Below are positions 6,446-9,061 of a DNA stretch of 9,061 nt, one piece after another. A program made the translations under genes and the position numbers. How positions within the stretch are numbered: the first letter of the stretch is position 1; each line of letters opens with the position of its first letter. Source of the stretch: Calditrichota bacterium (GTDB taxonomy: Bacteria > Zhuqueibacterota > Zhuqueibacteria > Zhuqueibacterales > Geothermadaptataceae). The notes beneath the pieces were generated by a model, which saw only the letters and a program-made list of their open reading frames with translations, was not told the origin of the DNA and searched no databases. Location of the stretch: positions 1 through 9,061 of the forward strand of contig QQUM01000800.1 in NCBI GenBank assembly GCA_008501545.1, written 5' to 3'.

Positions 6446-6517
6446 ATGCAAAATAGCAAACAAATGTCCAGGCTGGCAGCATTCATTCAACGGAAAACAG
6501 ACCCATGCAGAAAATGA
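6446..6517 (+). CDS. Possible 23-codon upstream ORF overlapping the PAS sensor start
   Basis: ATG at 6446 opens a 23-residue frame, beginning MQNSKQMSRLAAF, that ends with TGA at 6515-6517. The stop overlaps the ATG at 6514 (ATGA), which is codon 4 of the PAS sensor in the reading used here and an alternative start for it. Such an overlap can couple translation of a leader to the main gene. No good ribosome site is visible for it, and an ORF this short can arise by chance. Confidence 0.15.
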   Translation: MQNSKQMSRLAAFIQRKTDPCRK

Positions 6518-9061
6518 GAGATCAAGAGAAGTCCAAAGCGCAATTAATTGCGGAACTGCAGCAACTTCGAAAATCAATTCTAAACACAAACGGCAGTTCC
6601 AAAGCCAATCCGACAACCAATTCTGCCGTTTTACCGGATACCGGGTCTAAAAACCCGGTCGAAACAAGTGGGACTGATACCGAACACCTTGTGGCGCGGA
6701 TTGACGAATTGCAGAAAACAGCGAACCGCTTCTCAAACCTGATTTCCTCATTTCCCTACGGCATAATAATAGAAGATGACAAGGGCAAAATTTTAAACTT
6801 GAATCAGGAGATTTGCACACTTTTTGGCATCGAAGAACCTGCGCAGAATTTTATTGGCACTGCTCACAAACAGTTTATTGAGAAGATCAGGGTACACTTC
6901 GAAGAGAGCAGGGATTTTGTCGAGCGCATGAAAGAAATCGCAATTTCCAGCGACCCGGTTTACTCTGAAGAACTTAAGCTTGCTGACGGGCGGTCCTTCA
7001 AACGGAACTATGTTCGCATGGAACCAGAGACGGGCAAAATTGAACATGCCTGGTATTACTGGAACATTTCAGAACAAAAAAATGCCAAACTGGAATTGCG
7101 GCTTAGTGAAGAGCGGCTTGAACTGGCTTTGGACGGCTCGGAACAGGGACTGTGGGACTGGAACGTACAAACAGGCGAGATGATCTATAGTGAACGATGG
7201 GCTGCGATGTTGGGCTATACCCTGGATGAAATTTCGCCACATTTTGATTCGTGGCAGAAGTTGCTTCATCCTGCGGACAAACAAAATGTTATGCGCATTC
7301 TCCATTCCCATCTCGAGAAAAAAACATCCTTCTATGAATCTGAACATCGATTGCGAACAAAAACTGGTGAATGGAAATGGATTTTAGACCGGGGACGTGT
7401 GATCGAGTGGGACGACGAGGGAAAACCACTACGCGCTGCAGGAACGCACCTGAATATCTCAGAACGCAAAAGGACAGAAAGAATCATTAAGGAAAACGAA
7501 CAGAGGCTGCGTGCGTTGCTCAATTCTACGCCGGATATCATTTGTTTCAAAGACGGCCAGGGACGATGGTTGGAAGCAAACGATGCCGACCTAAAACTCT
7601 TTGCTCTGGAAGGCGTTGATTATCGCGGTAAAACCGATGCTGAATTAGCAGATTTTACGGCGCCCATTTACCGGGAATCTTTTCAGAATTGTGAAGCGAG
7701 TGATGAGGTGGCCTGGGAAAAGGGTGAAATCTCGCGAGGCTACGAAACAATCCAAACTGTTGATGGGTCCGTGAAGATCTATGACATTATAAAAGTACCT
7801 CTTTTTAAATCGGACGGGAAAAGAAAAGGACTCGTCGTTCTTGGCCGGGACATCACAGAAATTAAGGCAACCGAAGAAAAACTGAAAGAAACCAATAAAT
7901 CATTAAAGGAGAGCAAAGACAACCTCCAACTACTGTTTGATAGTGTTGATATCATTCCGTGGCGGCTGAATTATAAGGAAGACCGGTTTACTTTCATCGG
8001 CAAGCAAGTCGAACAGATTCTGGGTTCCGGCGCTGATTCCTGGATAAATATCGATTCCTGGATGAACCATATTCATCCGGAGGACCGTGAGATTACACGG
8101 AATAATTGTCTCGCAAGGACAAACAAAGGTGAAAACTACTCCCTCGAATACAGATGCATCACACCAGACGGTGAAATTGTATGGATTCGGGATGTTGTCG
8201 CTGTGCAGTGTGATGCAGAAGGTCAGCCCAGTGAATTGTTTGGTTTCATGATCGATATAAGCAGCAGTAGAAAACGCGAAGAACAAATAAAGGCCAATTT
8301 ACAGCAGACAGAGGTGCTTCAACAGCAAATTGAGATAATCAACCGGGCACAAACAATAAATGCAATTTGCGATGCGGCAGTAGATGGTATTATCGAACTC
8401 ATCCACTGTGACCGTGCATCGATGCAACTCTTTGAAGCTGATGAGAAAGCCCAGCTCAAAGCCTGGCACAATCTGTCACCCGGTTATCGTGAATTTATAG
8501 ATGGTCAATGCCCATGGAAAATTGACGACATAGATGCCCGGCCTTTCTACTACAATGATGTTCTCGATTCAGATTTAGGCGACGAAACGATCAGCAATAT
8601 GCAAAACGAAGGAATAAATGCTGTTTTATATATGCCATTAAGAGCAACGACTCAGCTGCTTGGGAAATTCATGGTGTATTACAATGCGTCGCACATTTTC
8701 AGTGAGCAAGAACTCAATCTCGCGCAAGTTTTCGCCCAAAACCTGGCAACCGTTCTGCAAAGATTGCAGGCACTGGAAGAAACACAACGGGCAGCGCAAA
8801 AATATTGGTCGATTTTTAACAACATTGCCGAGGGTGTCTATCAAAGCACAAGAGATGGCCATTTTATCACTGTAAATCCTGCTATGGTGAAAATGTTTGG
8901 TTACAAGAGTAAAGATGAATTACTAAATGTAAAAAATACGAAGGCGTTGTACTGGGATGAACCCGAGCGCCAACGGCTGATAGACCTTACCAATAACTCA
9001 GATATCGTCACCAAAGTGGAAGTAAAAATGAAACGGGCTGACGGCAGCCCGCTCTGGGTAT
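6505..9061 (+). CDS. Large multi-PAS/GAF sensor protein, probably a signalling kinase, cut by the right window edge
   Basis: Soluble sensor with 852 codons visible and no membrane segment or signal peptide. The N-terminus (QEKSKAQLIAELQQLRKSI, about 7-25) is a coiled-coil lead common on PAS kinases, followed by a low-complexity S/T/N/P linker to about residue 60. Domains follow: PAS1 about 73-190; PAS2 about 200-325 (SEQGLWDWN.QTGE, then R.KTGEWKWILDRG.V and a PAC end at HLNISERKR); PAS3 about 335-455 (LLNSTPDIICFKD to VLGRDITE); coiled coil; PAS4 about 473-592 (HPEDRE, TPDGEIVWIRD, FMIDIS); coiled coil about 593-612; GAF about 613-755; PAS5 from about 767 (FNNIAEGVYQSTRDGHF). The output part, a histidine kinase or GGDEF/EAL domain, lies beyond the window, so 'kinase' is an inference. 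An in-frame TAG at 6454 bounds the start. ATG 6505 with a weak GGA 10 bases upstream is preferred, but ATG 6514 is also possible. No neighbouring response regulator is seen. Confidence 0.9.
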   Translation, partial: MQKMRDQEKSKAQLIAELQQLRKSILNTNGSSKANPTTNSAVLPDTGSKNPVETSGTDTEHLVARIDELQKTANRFSNLISSFPYGIIIEDDKGKILNLNQEICTLFGIEEPAQNFIGTAHKQFIEKIRVHFEESRDFVERMKEIAISSDPVYSEELKLADGRSFKRNYVRMEPETGKIEHAWYYWNISEQKNAKLELRLSEERLELALDGSEQGLWDWNVQTGEMIYSERWAAMLGYTLDEISPHFDSWQKLLHPADKQNVMRILHSHLEKKTSFYESEHRLRTKTGEWKWILDRGRVIEWDDEGKPLRAAGTHLNISERKRTERIIKENEQRLRALLNSTPDIICFKDGQGRWLEANDADLKLFALEGVDYRGKTDAELADFTAPIYRESFQNCEASDEVAWEKGEISRGYETIQTVDGSVKIYDIIKVPLFKSDGKRKGLVVLGRDITEIKATEEKLKETNKSLKESKDNLQLLFDSVDIIPWRLNYKEDRFTFIGKQVEQILGSGADSWINIDSWMNHIHPEDREITRNNCLARTNKGENYSLEYRCITPDGEIVWIRDVVAVQCDAEGQPSELFGFMIDISSSRKREEQIKANLQQTEVLQQQIEIINRAQTINAICDAAVDGIIELIHCDRASMQLFEADEKAQLKAWHNLSPGYREFIDGQCPWKIDDIDARPFYYNDVLDSDLGDETISNMQNEGINAVLYMPLRATTQLLGKFMVYYNASHIFSEQELNLAQVFAQNLATVLQRLQALEETQRAAQKYWSIFNNIAEGVYQSTRDGHFITVNPAMVKMFGYKSKDELLNVKNTKALYWDEPERQRLIDLTNNSDIVTKVEVKMKRADGSPLWV
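6640..6659. repeat. Short hairpin inside the start of the PAS sensor gene
   Basis: ACCGGGT (6640-6646) and ACCCGGT (6653-6659) form a perfect 7-bp GC-rich stem with a 6-base loop, about 135 bases into the coding frame. It lies in the low-complexity linker ahead of the first PAS domain, where protein sequence is least constrained. It could slow translation or mark an insertion scar; no T tract follows. Confidence 0.4.

Larger units (their letters stand above)
6057..6504. other. 448-base intergenic gap between the EEP gene and the PAS sensor
   Basis: The left part (to about 6270) has a coding-like base composition and open frames on both strands, listed separately. The right part (about 6271-6445) is strongly AT-rich with runs of T and A, and contains the best promoter candidate for the PAS sensor. 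No tRNA, terminator hairpin or insertion-sequence end was recognised. An 8-base direct repeat, AGACAATC, occurs at 6113-6120 and 6127-6134. Confidence 0.5.

Noticed and set aside
1..9061. CRISPR array, prophage, insertion sequence or defence island
   Set aside because: No regularly spaced repeats, transposase, integrase, terminal inverted repeats or defence-type domains were recognised in any frame.

Overview
The window is an ordinary-looking stretch of bacterial chromosome with a mid-range G+C content (judged by eye) and AT-rich intergenic gaps. Shine-Dalgarno signals are weak at most starts; only the cytochrome gene has a clear one. The gene set is a bacterial glutaminyl-tRNA synthetase, a Mut7-C protein with an N-terminal ubiquitin-like domain, a membrane-anchored diheme cytochrome c, a secreted endonuclease/exonuclease/phosphatase-fold enzyme, a class D beta-lactamase and a very large multi-PAS sensor. 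This would fit an environmental Gram-negative of the Bacteroidota/Calditrichota (FCB) type. That placement is an inference from gene content and style and is weak.

Layout: three genes on the left read on the minus strand. They are the N-terminal half of a class D (OXA-type) beta-lactamase cut by the left edge (1-444), a diheme cytochrome c (713-1705) and a Mut7-C/ubiquitin-like/zinc-ribbon protein (1962-2723). A divergent gap (2724-3007) separates them from three plus-strand genes. These are glnS (3008-4726), a secreted EEP-superfamily enzyme (4884-6056) and, after a 448-base gap, a PAS-PAS-PAS-PAS-GAF-PAS sensor (6505 to the right edge, 852 codons visible, output domain not visible).

The gaps between genes are 150 bases or more, so most genes are probably transcribed separately and no shared pathway links them. 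glnS makes Gln-tRNA(Gln) directly. The cytochrome and EEP enzyme act at or outside the inner membrane. The beta-lactamase would act in the periplasm. The PAS protein would be a cytoplasmic signal sensor.

I did not find convincing evidence of a previously undescribed multi-gene system. The items most worth a second look are the divergent OXA-type enzyme, a perfect 11-bp inverted repeat between glnS and the EEP gene, an unexplained open-frame remnant in the 6057-6504 gap, a possible short upstream ORF overlapping the PAS-sensor start, and the lone Mut7-C/ubiquitin-like protein.
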